NCBI GenBank assembly: GCA_937891125.1
Contig: CALAEZ010000103.1
Coordinates: forward strand, 1 to 13,318
Source of the DNA: an uncultured Treponema sp.
GTDB taxonomy: Bacteria; Spirochaetota; Spirochaetia; Treponematales; Treponemataceae
DNA length: 13,318 bases
Direction of reading: 5' to 3'
Positions 5,537 through 12,237 of this stretch are shown here, in pieces. The translations under genes and the position numbers were made by a program. The notes below the pieces were generated by a model. It worked only from the letters and a program-made list of their open reading frames with translations. It ran no database searches and was not told where the DNA came from. Position 1 is the first letter of the stretch; the number at the start of each line of letters is the position of its first letter.

Positions 5537-8095
5537 ATGAGCGACCTTTTCGATACAGCAAAACCTCAAAAAGAACCTTTAGCCGCGCGCATGAGACCGC
5601 GCAATCTTGATGAATACATCGGGCAGGATCACATCGTAGGAAAAGGCCGCCTATTGCGCCGCGCCATTGCCGCAGACCAGCTTACGAGCGTCATTTTTTA
5701 CGGCCCGCCAGGTAGCGGAAAGACGACGCTTGCCCGCGTCATTGCAAATCACACAAAATCTAATTTTATTACGTTAAATGCTGTGCTTACCGGCGTTGCA
5801 GAAATCCGCACCGCCATTAAGCAGGCAGAGGATTTTTTTAAGCTCTACAGCCGCCGCACCATTTTATTTGTAGACGAAGTGCACCGCTGGAACAAGGCGC
5901 AGCAGGACGCGCTTTTACCGTGGGTTGAAAACGGCACGATAATCTTAATCGGAGCGACAACCGAAAATCCTTTTTTTGAAGTAAACAAGGCCTTGGTAAG
6001 CCGGAGCCGCGTGTTCCAGCTAAAAGCTCTTACAAAAGAAGATTTACTGAAAGCCGCCCGCATGGCACTAAGCGACACCGAGCGCGGCTACGGTCACTGG
6101 GACGTGCAGTTTGAAGAAGGCGCGTTGGAGCATTTAGTCGTCACGGCAAACGGAGATGCGCGGAGTCTATTAAACGCGCTTGAGCTTGCCGTCGAAACAA
6201 CGCCCGAAGTCTGGAAGCCGTATAACGCACAGCCGGAGCCAGCATGGGGAAGCACGATTTACATAAGCCGGGAGGCTGCAGAAGAGTCAATTCAGAAAAA
6301 GGTTGTGCTGTACGACCGCGACGGCGACTACCATTACGACATTATTTCCGCTTTCATAAAATCTTTGCGCGGGCGCGACCCCGATGCAGCCATGTACTGG
6401 CTTGCCCGCATGGTGAGAGCCGGCGAAGACCCGCATTTTATTTTCCGGCGTATGCTGATTTCCGCTTGCGAAGACACGGGACTTGCAGACCCTTATGCGC
6501 TTGGAGTCGTCACCGCCTGCGCAGACGCCTTTGACCGCGTAGGTCTCCCCGAAGGCCGCTATCATCTGGCGCACGCCGCGCTTTACCTTGCTACCGCGCC
6601 AAAATCTAACAGCAGCATGGCATTTTTTGACGCGCTTTCAAGTGTGGAAAAAGAGGACGCGGAAGTTCCCAACCACCTGCGCGATGGAAATCGCGACGCA
6701 GAAGGCTTTGGCCACGGCGAAGGCTACATGTATCCGCACGCCTACCGCGACCACTGGGTTGCCCAGCAGTATCTTCCGGATGCGCTTGTCGGCAGGGTAT
6801 TCTACACGCCGACCACGCAGGGGCATGAGGCAAAAATTCGCGAGGAAGTTTTAAGCCGCCGCGAAATGCAGATTTCCGCCATTCTGGAAAACACCGTGCA
6901 GACTCCGCTTACCGATGCAACGTGCGGAATGCACCCGTCGCCCCATATTGCCGATGACTACACAAATCCCATTGGCGAATGGTGGCTTAATAAGACATTC
7001 GGCATAAAAACAAGCGCAAAGGGCGAAGTGCTCACCTTTACGCCAAAAGACGAACGGAAAGAAAGCGCGCTTGACAAAGCCGACCGCTCTTGGCGGAGTC
7101 GTTTGGATTCAAACCGCGCCGAAGTGCTGCTTTCGGTGCGCACTTCAATGATAACGCTTGCAGAACTAGCCCGCCATCACCGCAGCCTTATCTGGAATGC
7201 TGACGACGGACTTCTTTTGTGGGAGGTCGCGCGTAAAACGCCTGAAGGCTTAACAAGCGGCGTATGCAGAAGCGCGCAGGGAAAGCAGATTTTAGAGCAG
7301 TACGCGCGCACGCTGGAAGACTTAGATAAGCCGCTTTTACTGGTGCGCCCGCAGTCGCCCGATGCGTTTTTGACGCCGGAAACGTTCCGCGAAGTGCTGC
7401 AGCAGTTTCAGTACAAGGGAACGATTTTTGACCGCCTGTTTTTCCGCGACCCGTTTATTTCAGAAGAGTCTATTACGGCACTTGCAAAGGCGTTTACCGA
7501 AGCCTCGCTCCAGGCGGCAAAGGCATGCGGCTTTACGTTTACTGACGAAGCTGAGCGGCGCGGCGAGCTTGACCTAGCAAGCGAGGAAGAAGAAGCGATT
7601 ACCAGGCTGGTGGATTCTCCGCTTGCAAAGGGCTGGAAGGCGATTATCAGCCAGCGCATTCCGTGCCACGGGCAGCGGCTCAGTGCGTTAATCCGCGAGC
7701 AGGTGCTTACAGCAGAAACTCGGAGCGCGTTTTTGCCTCAGCTTGAGCGCATGGAAGAAGCAGAAGAAGCATTTTACAGCAACAGCGAAAATCCGCTTTT
7801 CAGCTGGAACGCCGACACAATCCGCGCCGCCTTTGAAGCGCAGGGCTTTAGCGTGCAGATGGGCGTGCAGAAGCTTACCGAAAAACGGCGCATAAGCGAG
7901 CAGGAAAGCGCAAAATGGCTTGACGAAAAAACAAGTGCCTACGCCGCTTCTATTTCAAGCGCAATCGGGAGCGAGGATTTTTCAAAGCTTGCTTCCCTGC
8001 TCCGTGCTGCTGCAAGCCGCACGCTCTTTAACTGGCAGGTAGAAATTGCATACATCGCTGTCAGCAAGCGCGATGTCGCAAAACAGACGCAGTAA
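5537..8095 (+). CDS. rarA: RarA/MgsA-type AAA+ ATPase fused to a methyltransferase-like C-terminal domain
   Basis: An 852-residue protein. Residues 1-450 are a replication-associated recombination protein A (RarA/MgsA): RPRNLDEYIGQ, Walker A GPPGSGKTT (56-64), Walker B LFVDE (110-114), sensor 1 ATTENPFF (140-147), and the later CEDTGLADP, NSSMAF and PHAYRDHWVAQQYLPD segments typical of the family. RarA works at stalled replication forks. Residues 450-852 are an extra domain. Its stretch LIWNADDGLLLWEVARKTPEG (551-571) recalls a degenerate class I methyltransferase glycine loop. A comparable RarA-plus-unknown-domain protein is known from cyanobacteria. The start follows TAAGGAG (5523-5529), which overlaps the hsdR stop, so the two are probably co-transcribed and perhaps coupled in translation. 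Codon use is richer in G and C than in hsdR, as expected of a native gene. Its last codons overlap the module at 8069-8146. Activity of the C-terminal domain is not established. Confidence 0.92.
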   Translation: MSDLFDTAKPQKEPLAARMRPRNLDEYIGQDHIVGKGRLLRRAIAADQLTSVIFYGPPGSGKTTLARVIANHTKSNFITLNAVLTGVAEIRTAIKQAEDFFKLYSRRTILFVDEVHRWNKAQQDALLPWVENGTIILIGATTENPFFEVNKALVSRSRVFQLKALTKEDLLKAARMALSDTERGYGHWDVQFEEGALEHLVVTANGDARSLLNALELAVETTPEVWKPYNAQPEPAWGSTIYISREAAEESIQKKVVLYDRDGDYHYDIISAFIKSLRGRDPDAAMYWLARMVRAGEDPHFIFRRMLISACEDTGLADPYALGVVTACADAFDRVGLPEGRYHLAHAALYLATAPKSNSSMAFFDALSSVEKEDAEVPNHLRDGNRDAEGFGHGEGYMYPHAYRDHWVAQQYLPDALVGRVFYTPTTQGHEAKIREEVLSRREMQISAILENTVQTPLTDATCGMHPSPHIADDYTNPIGEWWLNKTFGIKTSAKGEVLTFTPKDERKESALDKADRSWRSRLDSNRAEVLLSVRTSMITLAELARHHRSLIWNADDGLLLWEVARKTPEGLTSGVCRSAQGKQILEQYARTLEDLDKPLLLVRPQSPDAFLTPETFREVLQQFQYKGTIFDRLFFRDPFISEESITALAKAFTEASLQAAKACGFTFTDEAERRGELDLASEEEEAITRLVDSPLAKGWKAIISQRIPCHGQRLSALIREQVLTAETRSAFLPQLERMEEAEEAFYSNSENPLFSWNADTIRAAFEAQGFSVQMGVQKLTEKRRISEQESAKWLDEKTSAYAASISSAIGSEDFSKLASLLRAAASRTLFNWQVEIAYIAVSKRDVAKQTQ

Positions 8096-8146
8096 CGGCA
8101 GAAAGCATACTTTTCTGAGCAGATTTTCCCCCGTACCATACAATAT
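8069..8146 (+). promoter_or_regulatory. Shared regulatory module upstream of the barrel gene
   Basis: This block aligns with 10742-10822 upstream of the symporter gene. ATGTCGCAAAACAGACG is identical (8073-8089 and 10747-10763). At nearly the same distance (55 versus 56 bases) both have a run of five C, then TA(C/T)CATAC. Further matches, such as CAGA and CAG, lie between. A -10-like TACAAT is at 8139-8144. The module begins inside the last codons of rarA. It probably contains the promoter and an activator site for the gene at 8297. Confidence 0.5.
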
Positions 8147-8147
8147 A

Positions 8148-8179
8148 GCTCGCCGCTATCGCGGTGATTTTATAGGAGG
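8148..8179 (+). repeat. 32-bp direct repeat, copy 1 (hairpin plus GGAGG)
   Basis: Thirty-two bases identical to 8260-8291. Each copy carries a small hairpin, CGCCGC/GCGGTG with loop TATC (8151-8166 here), followed by ATTTTATAGGAGG. In this copy GGAGG is only one base from a GTG and leads to no credible gene, so it is probably a duplicated ribosome binding site with no start codon to serve. Confidence 0.85.
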
Positions 8180-8180
8180 C

Positions 8181-8214
8181 GTGATAAAAATTACCTCCCT
8201 GTAATTTTTATCAC
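8181..8214. other. Perfect 14-bp hairpin in the leader
   Basis: GTGATAAAAATTAC (8181-8194) and GTAATTTTTATCAC (8201-8214) are exact inverted repeats around the loop CTCCCT. The C of the stem plus the loop reads CCTCC (8194-8198) and is complementary to the GGAGG just upstream (8175-8179). An alternative pairing is therefore possible, but this is speculative. Confidence 0.75.
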
Positions 8215-8216
8215 TG

Positions 8217-8246
8217 GCAGTTTCGCCGCTGGCAAAACTGCTTTTT
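8217..8246 (+). terminator. Rho-independent terminator or attenuator
   Basis: Stem GCAGTTT-c-GCC (8217-8227), loop GCT, and GGC-a-AAACTGC (8231-8241) with one C/A mismatch are followed by TTTTT (8242-8246). It ends rarA transcription. Because the shared promoter-like module lies upstream of it, it may instead act as an attenuator for the barrel gene. Confidence 0.75.
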
Positions 8247-8259
8247 CTCGCCATCCGTG

Positions 8260-8291
8260 GCTCGCCGCTATCGCGGTGATTTTATAGGAGG
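8260..8291 (+). repeat. 32-bp direct repeat, copy 2 (supplies the RBS of the barrel gene)
   Basis: Identical to 8148-8179 and starting 112 bases later. Its GGAGG (8287-8291) stands five bases before the ATG at 8297 and is the working ribosome binding site. A small hairpin GCCA/TGGC with loop TCCG (8250-8261) abuts its 5' edge. Confidence 0.85.
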
Positions 8292-8296
8292 AAGGA

Positions 8297-9589
8297 ATGA
8301 TTCGATTTTCAAAGCACTTTTTACTGGGTGCAGCTGGAGTACTGGTGTGCAGTATGCACGCAGCGGCTGTAGACGTCAGCGCACGGCTCAATCTGGAGGG
8401 AAATCTTGCTAACGGCGGAAAAGACGCCGCCACCCGCTTTATCGAACTGAATGAGCAGTCACAGCGCGACCCTGACGCCTTTGTATTTTCAATTGCAGGC
8501 GAAAATGCGGGTGGCTCCCTCAGCATGGTCTGGACCTTTACGAGTGACGAAGCCGACGGAAACACGTCTGGCGACACTACCACCACCGACGGCAAGGCAG
8601 ACATCACGATACGCAAGGCGTCCGTGTGGTTTAAGCCGGTGCCGTGGGCAAAAGTAACGGTCGGCACCCTTATGCAGCACCTCTATCTTGAATACATGCG
8701 CTTTTGGGAGGACGCGTCAGGCAGCAAGGTCGGAAGCGAAAAATGGATGAACTACCGCGAAGGGAGCGGCATTGACTACGGCGACAGTGGCGCAGGTATT
8801 GCGCTTGCCATTACGCCGATACAGCCACTTACAATTGAAGTAGCGGCAGCGCCCGGCACCTCAAGCGACAGCGATGACACGAGCGGCGCTTTCTGGACCT
8901 GGGACGGCAGCACCGCTACAAGCTATCTTGCTTGGGGTGCGGTCGCTAAATACAGCATTGGCGACAATGCTACCGTCGGCGTTGCGTATGCCGACAACGG
9001 CTTACACAAGTACAAGTTGCTTTCCGCCGGCTTTGACGTCGGTCATCCGTTTGGCACGCCATACTATTTCTTTATTCAGCCGCGCTTTTACTTTGGCGAC
9101 AAGCACGCAAGTGAAATTCAGTACTACGGCTATTCCCGCAATAACGATGTTGACGAATATGCGCTTACCGGCATTGCCATTGACAACTGGTTCCGCTTTA
9201 ACCTGGGCGAACACGTTGTACTGCAGGCGCGGCTTCCGTTTGTTGCCCGCTTAACGGGCGACGACGATGACCCAAGCTATCTGCTGTATGACCTGGAATG
9301 TGACTACAACATGGGTAAAATCTCACCGTACATCGAAATCAACAACTGTAACCGTATTTATGCGCCGCTTATGTTTGGTTCAAAGGACGGCTACACGCTC
9401 TCCGACAGCTTTGCGGTAGACATTCGCCCGGGCGTCAAATTTCATTTTGCTTCATGCGAGGTGTTTACCGGTGTAGACGTGTATTTCGGTCCCGGACTTG
9501 AAAAGAGTGCAGCGGCAACCTTCTACAGTAACAGCAACATAACGACCATTGGCTGGCGCGTTCCGTTTGGAGTAACGCTCACGCTGTAG
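8297..9589 (+). CDS. Outer-membrane beta-barrel protein, putative porin
   Basis: A 430-residue exported protein. The N-terminus is a classic signal peptide (MIRFSKHFLLGAAGVLVCS) with a likely cleavage after HAAA at residue 24. A Cys at 18 sits in a poor lipobox (VLVC), so a lipoprotein is less likely. The mature part alternates hydrophobic and polar residues with many aromatics and acidic loops (GDDDDPS, SDSDDTSG), as in barrel strands, and ends in a strand (TTIGWRVPFGVTLTL). It looks like spirochete outer-membrane proteins of unknown fold detail; a precise family cannot be named. GGAGG five bases upstream fixes the start. A regulatory module shared with the symporter gene (8069-8146) suggests a role in outer-membrane passage of the same sugar substrate. 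The 3' end overlaps the convergent regulator gene by 11 bases. Confidence 0.75.
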   Translation: MIRFSKHFLLGAAGVLVCSMHAAAVDVSARLNLEGNLANGGKDAATRFIELNEQSQRDPDAFVFSIAGENAGGSLSMVWTFTSDEADGNTSGDTTTTDGKADITIRKASVWFKPVPWAKVTVGTLMQHLYLEYMRFWEDASGSKVGSEKWMNYREGSGIDYGDSGAGIALAITPIQPLTIEVAAAPGTSSDSDDTSGAFWTWDGSTATSYLAWGAVAKYSIGDNATVGVAYADNGLHKYKLLSAGFDVGHPFGTPYYFFIQPRFYFGDKHASEIQYYGYSRNNDVDEYALTGIAIDNWFRFNLGEHVVLQARLPFVARLTGDDDDPSYLLYDLECDYNMGKISPYIEINNCNRIYAPLMFGSKDGYTLSDSFAVDIRPGVKFHFASCEVFTGVDVYFGPGLEKSAAATFYSNSNITTIGWRVPFGVTLTL

Positions 9590-10685
9590 GCGCACCTCTT
9601 GCACTGTCCGCAGTCGGTGACACCGCGGTGCTGCACGCAGACTGCGGCGCACTGGCAGCGCACGACTTTTGCGGCGCCTGTGCTCTAAAATCCTGCGGCG
9701 ACATGCCGTAGGCGTGGCGAAAAATCGCACGAAAATTGTTTAAGCTTGCATAGCCACATTCTTCTGCAATGCTGGCTATGCTTTTTTTGCTGTCGGTCAG
9801 TAGCTGTGCGGCGCGTTCCATGCGCAGCTTCTGCACGTTTTCGATAAAGCTTAATCCTGTTGCCTGCTTTACGATGCGCTGTATTTGCCGCTCCGAGTAA
9901 TTAAACAGGCGCGCAAAATCGCTCAAGGTAACAGTCGCAAAGTGCTCCTGCAGATACAGCATCATAAACATAAAGTTTTCTTCAACAGATGCCTGCTGCA
10001 TGGCGGGAATTTCAACGTCGTTTTCATGGTCGCGAATCAGCGTGATAAAAAACATCGAAATGAGCGCCGACAGCATACGCCGCTTATAAGGCGCACTGCC
10101 GTTTGCCTCCCGATAAATGCTGAGCACAAGCGCTTGCACCTGCTCGTCGGCGCCCGTATGAAACAGCATCCAGGGCGTTTCTGAGTGCTCAGAGAAAAAC
10201 GTGCGCCGAAAGAACGTTGAAAGCAGATCGTTATCCTTCATCAGCGAAAGAAAGGCGCTTTCAAAGGTACTTTTTTTGAGCATAATGTTGCGCACGTCAG
10301 CTTCATCATCAAATACCGAAAGCGCATGAATCGTATCTGGAGCGAGTATGCAGAGGTCGCCCGCGGTTAACGGAAGCGCGGTGCCGTTTATAAAATTGAC
10401 GCACGAGCCCTTTACCACGTAGACCGCTTCAAAAAAATGGTGATGATGCAACACGGGCGGAAAATAGCGCGGATGACGACTGCAGGCGACGTCCTGCTCC
10501 TCTTCAAAGTAGTCGTTTTCTTCAAGCACCTTTCCGATTCGTGTCTTTCCAATGACAAAGCTGTGCGGCATATCTTCAAGCGAAAAACCTGCTTGGGGAA
10601 TAACGCTTCCAGCAGAAAGCCACTCGGCGCGACACTGCTTTTCAATCTGATTAAAAGGAATGCGCTCGTTTTCGATAATTTCCAT
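9579..10685 (-). CDS. AraC-family transcriptional regulator with cupin sensor domain
   Basis: A 368-residue regulator. Residues about 70-130 form an AraC-type cupin sensor with HHHH at 80-83 and a TAGDLCILAPDTIHAL strand pair. Residues about 244-335 carry the two helix-turn-helix motifs of AraC/XylS proteins (TLSDFARLFNYSERQIQRIV, then SIASIAEECGYASLNNFRAI and the YGMSPQDFR ending). It is divergent from the GPH symporter gene and therefore probably responds to the sugar taken up there. The frame is open upstream to 10862, but that start would lie inside the symporter gene, so the ATG at 10685 is preferred. It lacks a clear Shine-Dalgarno. An Ala/Ser-rich tail of about 33 residues follows the DNA-binding domain and is encoded over a hairpin (9608-9647); it overlaps the end of the barrel gene. 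Activator versus repressor cannot be told from sequence. Confidence 0.9.
   Translation of the reverse strand: MEIIENERIPFNQIEKQCRAEWLSAGSVIPQAGFSLEDMPHSFVIGKTRIGKVLEENDYFEEEQDVACSRHPRYFPPVLHHHHFFEAVYVVKGSCVNFINGTALPLTAGDLCILAPDTIHALSVFDDEADVRNIMLKKSTFESAFLSLMKDNDLLSTFFRRTFFSEHSETPWMLFHTGADEQVQALVLSIYREANGSAPYKRRMLSALISMFFITLIRDHENDVEIPAMQQASVEENFMFMMLYLQEHFATVTLSDFARLFNYSERQIQRIVKQATGLSFIENVQKLRMERAAQLLTDSKKSIASIAEECGYASLNNFRAIFRHAYGMSPQDFRAQAPQKSCAASAPQSACSTAVSPTADSARGAPTA
9608..9647. other. Hairpin at the convergent gene ends
   Basis: CCGCAGTC (9608-9615) pairs with GACTGCGG (9640-9647), with the 10-bp palindrome CACCGCGGTG (9621-9630) in between. It lies just past the barrel gene stop and within the coding region of the regulator's tail. 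It may serve as a transcription end point for the barrel gene, but no T-run follows on either strand. Confidence 0.5.
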
Positions 10686-10741
10686 GCCAGAAAGTGTAGC
10701 ACAAAAACGCACTGTTGCGGCATGGGTAAGGCAGAAAAAAA

Positions 10742-10822
10742 GCGAAATGTCGCAAAACAGACGGTAGCTCGTCAGATTTGCTACTGTCAGAGGCAGTGTT
10801 CTCCCCCTATCATACGAAGTGT
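10742..10822 (+). promoter_or_regulatory. Shared regulatory module in the araC/symporter divergent region
   Basis: This is the counterpart of 8069-8146, with the identical core at 10747-10763, five C at 10803-10807 and TATCATAC at 10809-10816. TATCAT is a plausible -10 for the symporter operon; a matching -35 is weak. Position and sharing suggest binding by the adjacent AraC-family protein. Confidence 0.5.
10752..10781. promoter_or_regulatory. Candidate operator: imperfect 12-bp inverted repeat
   Basis: GCAAAACAGACG (10752-10763) and CGTCAGATTTGC (10770-10781) are inverted repeats matching at 10 of 12 positions around GTAGCT. The left arm is fully conserved at 8078-8089. The right arm is only partly kept there (CGGCAGA at 8096-8102). 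AraC-family sites are more often direct repeats, so the binder is uncertain. Confidence 0.45.
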
Positions 10823-10851
10823 ACTGCAAAAAAGCAGCATAAGGGGTTTTT

Positions 10852-12237
10852 ATGAGCGACAAAAAAGAACTTTCATTTTCAGAGCGGCTTATCTGGGCGC
10901 TCGGTCAATCAACGGGCCGGCAGTTTTTGACGGCCATGGTTTCTACCTACATAATGGTGTTTTTAACCGACACTTTTGGCATTGCCGCGGGAGCTGCTGG
11001 CGTCATTATGACGCTGGCAACCGTTTGGGATGCCATTAACGACCCGATTTTAGGCAGTCTTGCTGACCGTACCAAAACACGGTGGGGCACCTACCGCCCG
11101 TATCTGCTGTTTGTGCCGCTTCCGCTTGCCATTGTGGTCGCATTGCTGTTTGCAGCTCCTGCGCTCTCGCCGACTGGCAAGGTCGTCTATGCAGCAATCC
11201 TCTACATTTGCTACGGCATGTTAACCACCTGTATTGAAATTCCGTACAATGCGCTGCTTCCCGCTATGTCTAAAAACGAGATGGAGCGAAACGACACCAT
11301 TTCGATTTCTATGTTTATTGCTTCACTTGCGGTTCTTGTCGTTACCTCCTTTACGCCGAATCTGGTGACAAAGCTCGGCGGCGAAAGTCCGTCAAAGGGC
11401 TACGTCATACTCGTGCTGATTGGCTCTGCCTGTATGTGTGTCACCAGCTGGCTTGCGTTCGTTAAGTGCAAGGAGCGACACACAGTAACGCATGAAGAGC
11501 ACGTTACAAGCGGCACGCCTATCGGAAATCTCTTAAAGGTAAAAGAAATGTACCCCATGCTGCTGTTCTGGTGCATTGGCTGTATTCTGTTTGCGCTTAT
11601 CATGTCACCGTCAGTGTACTACTGCATGTACTACCTCAAGAATCCAGCGCTGATTGCCTCGTACATGCTTACCATTAACATAAGCGGCATGGCAGGCATT
11701 TTAGTGCTCATGCCGATTCTACTGCGTGCGGTAAAAGGCAGCATGAAAAAAGCGGTTACTATCACCCAGAGCATTTCTGCAGTCTGCCTGCTTGCAAGCT
11801 ATCTGAGTGCAGGACGCAGTATTCCGCTCTTGTATATTCTGACCTTTGTCAGCTGTCTGTTTGCAACGATGACAAACGTGTTCCGCCCGATGACGGTTGT
11901 TGGCATGACTGACTACGTAAAGCTTTCTACCGGTAATCAGCTCAACGGCACCATTTCTGCCATCGGCGGCTTTTCATTTAAGTGTGGCACGGCTCTGGCA
12001 AATGCGCTGCTTGCCGGCATGCTTGCCGTTACCGGCTACGTTGCAGGCGCCATCGGGCAGGAGCCAGAAGCATTCATGCACGGCATTAACGCGGTACGCT
12101 TTTTAGTGCCGTGTATTGCGTCAGTGCTCTACATTGTGCTGATTCAGTGCTATCCAGAAAACAAGATGGCGCAGTACCGTGCAGGCAAGGAGCCGAGCGT
12201 GCAGATTTCAGAAAACGTTATTGAGGAGCTCAAATGA
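10852..12237 (+). CDS. GPH-family (MelB-like) sugar:cation symporter
   Basis: A 461-residue polytopic inner-membrane protein of the glycoside-pentoside-hexuronide:cation symporter family. About 12 hydrophobic segments run from residue 25 to 445. The diagnostic helix II/loop sequence WDAINDPILGSLADRTKTRWG places D60 and D64 where MelB has its cation-site aspartates (D55 and D59), and the GTYRPYLL continuation is also typical. A second family segment, IEIPYNALLPAMSKNEMERN, is present. It would import a small glycoside or free sugar with Na+ or H+. AAGGGG at 10841-10846 is the ribosome binding site. Its stop overlaps the start of the glycosidase gene (ATGA), so the pair form an operon; the substrate is inferred to be a rhamnoside or rhamnose-containing oligosaccharide. 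Confidence 0.92.
   Translation: MSDKKELSFSERLIWALGQSTGRQFLTAMVSTYIMVFLTDTFGIAAGAAGVIMTLATVWDAINDPILGSLADRTKTRWGTYRPYLLFVPLPLAIVVALLFAAPALSPTGKVVYAAILYICYGMLTTCIEIPYNALLPAMSKNEMERNDTISISMFIASLAVLVVTSFTPNLVTKLGGESPSKGYVILVLIGSACMCVTSWLAFVKCKERHTVTHEEHVTSGTPIGNLLKVKEMYPMLLFWCIGCILFALIMSPSVYYCMYYLKNPALIASYMLTINISGMAGILVLMPILLRAVKGSMKKAVTITQSISAVCLLASYLSAGRSIPLLYILTFVSCLFATMTNVFRPMTVVGMTDYVKLSTGNQLNGTISAIGGFSFKCGTALANALLAGMLAVTGYVAGAIGQEPEAFMHGINAVRFLVPCIASVLYIVLIQCYPENKMAQYRAGKEPSVQISENVIEELK

Noticed and set aside
8181..8204. GTG-initiated seven-residue leader peptide after the first GGAGG
   Set aside because: The GTG is one base from GGAGG, too close for initiation, and lies within a perfect hairpin.
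8191..8667. 158-codon minus-strand ORF over the barrel gene start
   Set aside because: It is antisense to the signal peptide and mature region of a well-supported gene and includes leader hairpins. No start signal was seen.
10686..10862. 59-residue N-terminal extension of the AraC-family protein
   Set aside because: The extension would cover the shared regulatory module and overlap the symporter start. The start at 10685 gives normal family length.
10437..11039. 200-codon plus-strand ORF across the araC start and symporter start
   Set aside because: It lies opposite the AraC-family gene and then out of frame in the symporter gene. Both real genes have clear family motifs.
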